Shown in pieces: positions 33,757-33,998 of a stretch of DNA of 33,998 nucleotides. The stretch comes from an uncultured Alistipes sp. (GTDB lineage Bacteria; Bacteroidota; Bacteroidia; Bacteroidales; Rikenellaceae). How positions within the stretch are numbered: position 1 is the stretch's first letter; each line of letters begins with the position of its first letter. The stretch covers positions 1-33,998 of the forward strand of contig CAJUMU010000020.1 of the NCBI GenBank assembly GCA_910587675.1, read 5' to 3'. Below the pieces are notes generated by a model. It saw only the letters and a list, made by a program, of their open reading frames with translations, searched no databases and was not told where the DNA came from. Position numbers and translations under genes: made by a program.

Positions 33757-33998
33757 ATGAAAAATTTCCCCACCGACGACGAATTGGCAACCGCCCGCGA
33801 TGCTGCTTTTCAACAATGCCGACACGAAAATATCTCTGCGATAATTAATTGCCTGACGGAGTGTAACGAATTCGATGTTGTCGAATACGACTTTTCTATT
33901 CGCATCGACGAGGCGGTCGTGTTAGTGAATAGTGTTTCCTATATCGACGGCGAGTCGTTCCGTGTCGATTATTCCGAATCCGATTTCGATGGCGACGA
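33757..33998 (+). CDS. Acidic protein of unknown function, partial
   Basis: An open frame starts with ATG at 33757 (MKNFPTDDELATARDAAFQQ) and continues through 80 codons without a stop to the window edge. The visible part is rich in Asp and Glu, with a helical N-terminus (residues 7-40) followed by strand-like segments (VVEYDFSIRIDEAVVLVNSVSYIDG). GC content rises back towards chromosomal coding level at this point, which supports a real gene. I do not recognise the family. It lies directly behind three stem-loops, and no clear TAnnTTTG promoter is seen. Confidence 0.55.
   Translation, partial: MKNFPTDDELATARDAAFQQCRHENISAIINCLTECNEFDVVEYDFSIRIDEAVVLVNSVSYIDGESFRVDYSESDFDGD

Noticed and set aside
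33504..33773. Two overlapping small open frames (33504-33734 plus, 33519-33773 minus) across the stem-loops
   Set aside because: Both run through several inverted-repeat arms, have no family resemblance, and the minus one overlaps the start of the better-supported 33757 gene.

Overview
The window looks like a chromosomal segment of a gut-type Bacteroidota, most like the Rikenellaceae/Alistipes group. This rests on GC-rich coding sequence, on many -7 boxes of the Bacteroidota form TAnnTTTG (several with a -33 TTG about 19-20 nt upstream), on start sites without Shine-Dalgarno sequences, and on families typical of the phylum: DUF4954, a DUF6057-like protein, a GT3-GT35 glycogen fusion and the recF/TPR/lumazine-synthase-like neighbourhood. 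The taxonomic assignment is inference.

Layout. (1) 1-3752: the tRNA-proximal end of an AT-rich integrative element, with a tyrosine recombinase next to tRNA-Phe and an SF2-helicase-like gene whose Walker A lysine is missing. The far end lies outside the window. (2) 3753-12034: core genes. These are tRNA-Phe (minus), a degenerate lumazine-synthase-like gene and a membrane TPR gene (minus), recF and a DciA/DUF721 gene (plus, overlapping), DUF4954 and ATP-dependent pckA (minus), and hemW (plus, apparently leaderless). (3) 12207-21600: a glycogen / alpha-glucan cluster, all plus strand. It holds a giant GT3 glycogen synthase fused to a GT35 phosphorylase, a GH133-type debranching enzyme, a GT4 glycosyltransferase and a GH57 enzyme. 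Together they can build, phosphorolyse, debranch and remodel alpha-1,4/1,6-glucan. No glgB or glgC is seen here. (4) 21677-26481 (minus): valS, followed after a terminator-like hairpin by rnhA, a PhnP-like metallo-hydrolase and a short-chain dehydrogenase.

(5) 26701-32610: a four-gene plus-strand operon made of two tandem copies of one module. Each module is a lipoprotein with a single CxxCH heme-c motif inside a PD40/TolB-like beta-propeller, followed by a polytopic membrane protein with a helical C-terminal half (DUF6057-like). I know of no described function for this pair.

(6) 32611-33756: no convincing protein gene for more than 1.1 kb. It begins with a repeated palindrome and a terminator-like hairpin. 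A good promoter (32856-32889) then drives a region packed with perfect, partly pseudoknotted helices that ends in a strong intrinsic terminator at 33371-33440. This is best read as a structured non-coding RNA of about 545 nt, or two shorter ones. I do not recognise it as RNase P RNA, tmRNA or SRP RNA. Three further stem-loops with unusually long AT-rich loops follow, and then the start of an acidic unknown protein runs off the window.

The most interesting items are the duplicated heme-propeller/membrane module, the structured RNA with the stem-loops behind it, and the synthase-phosphorylase fusion.
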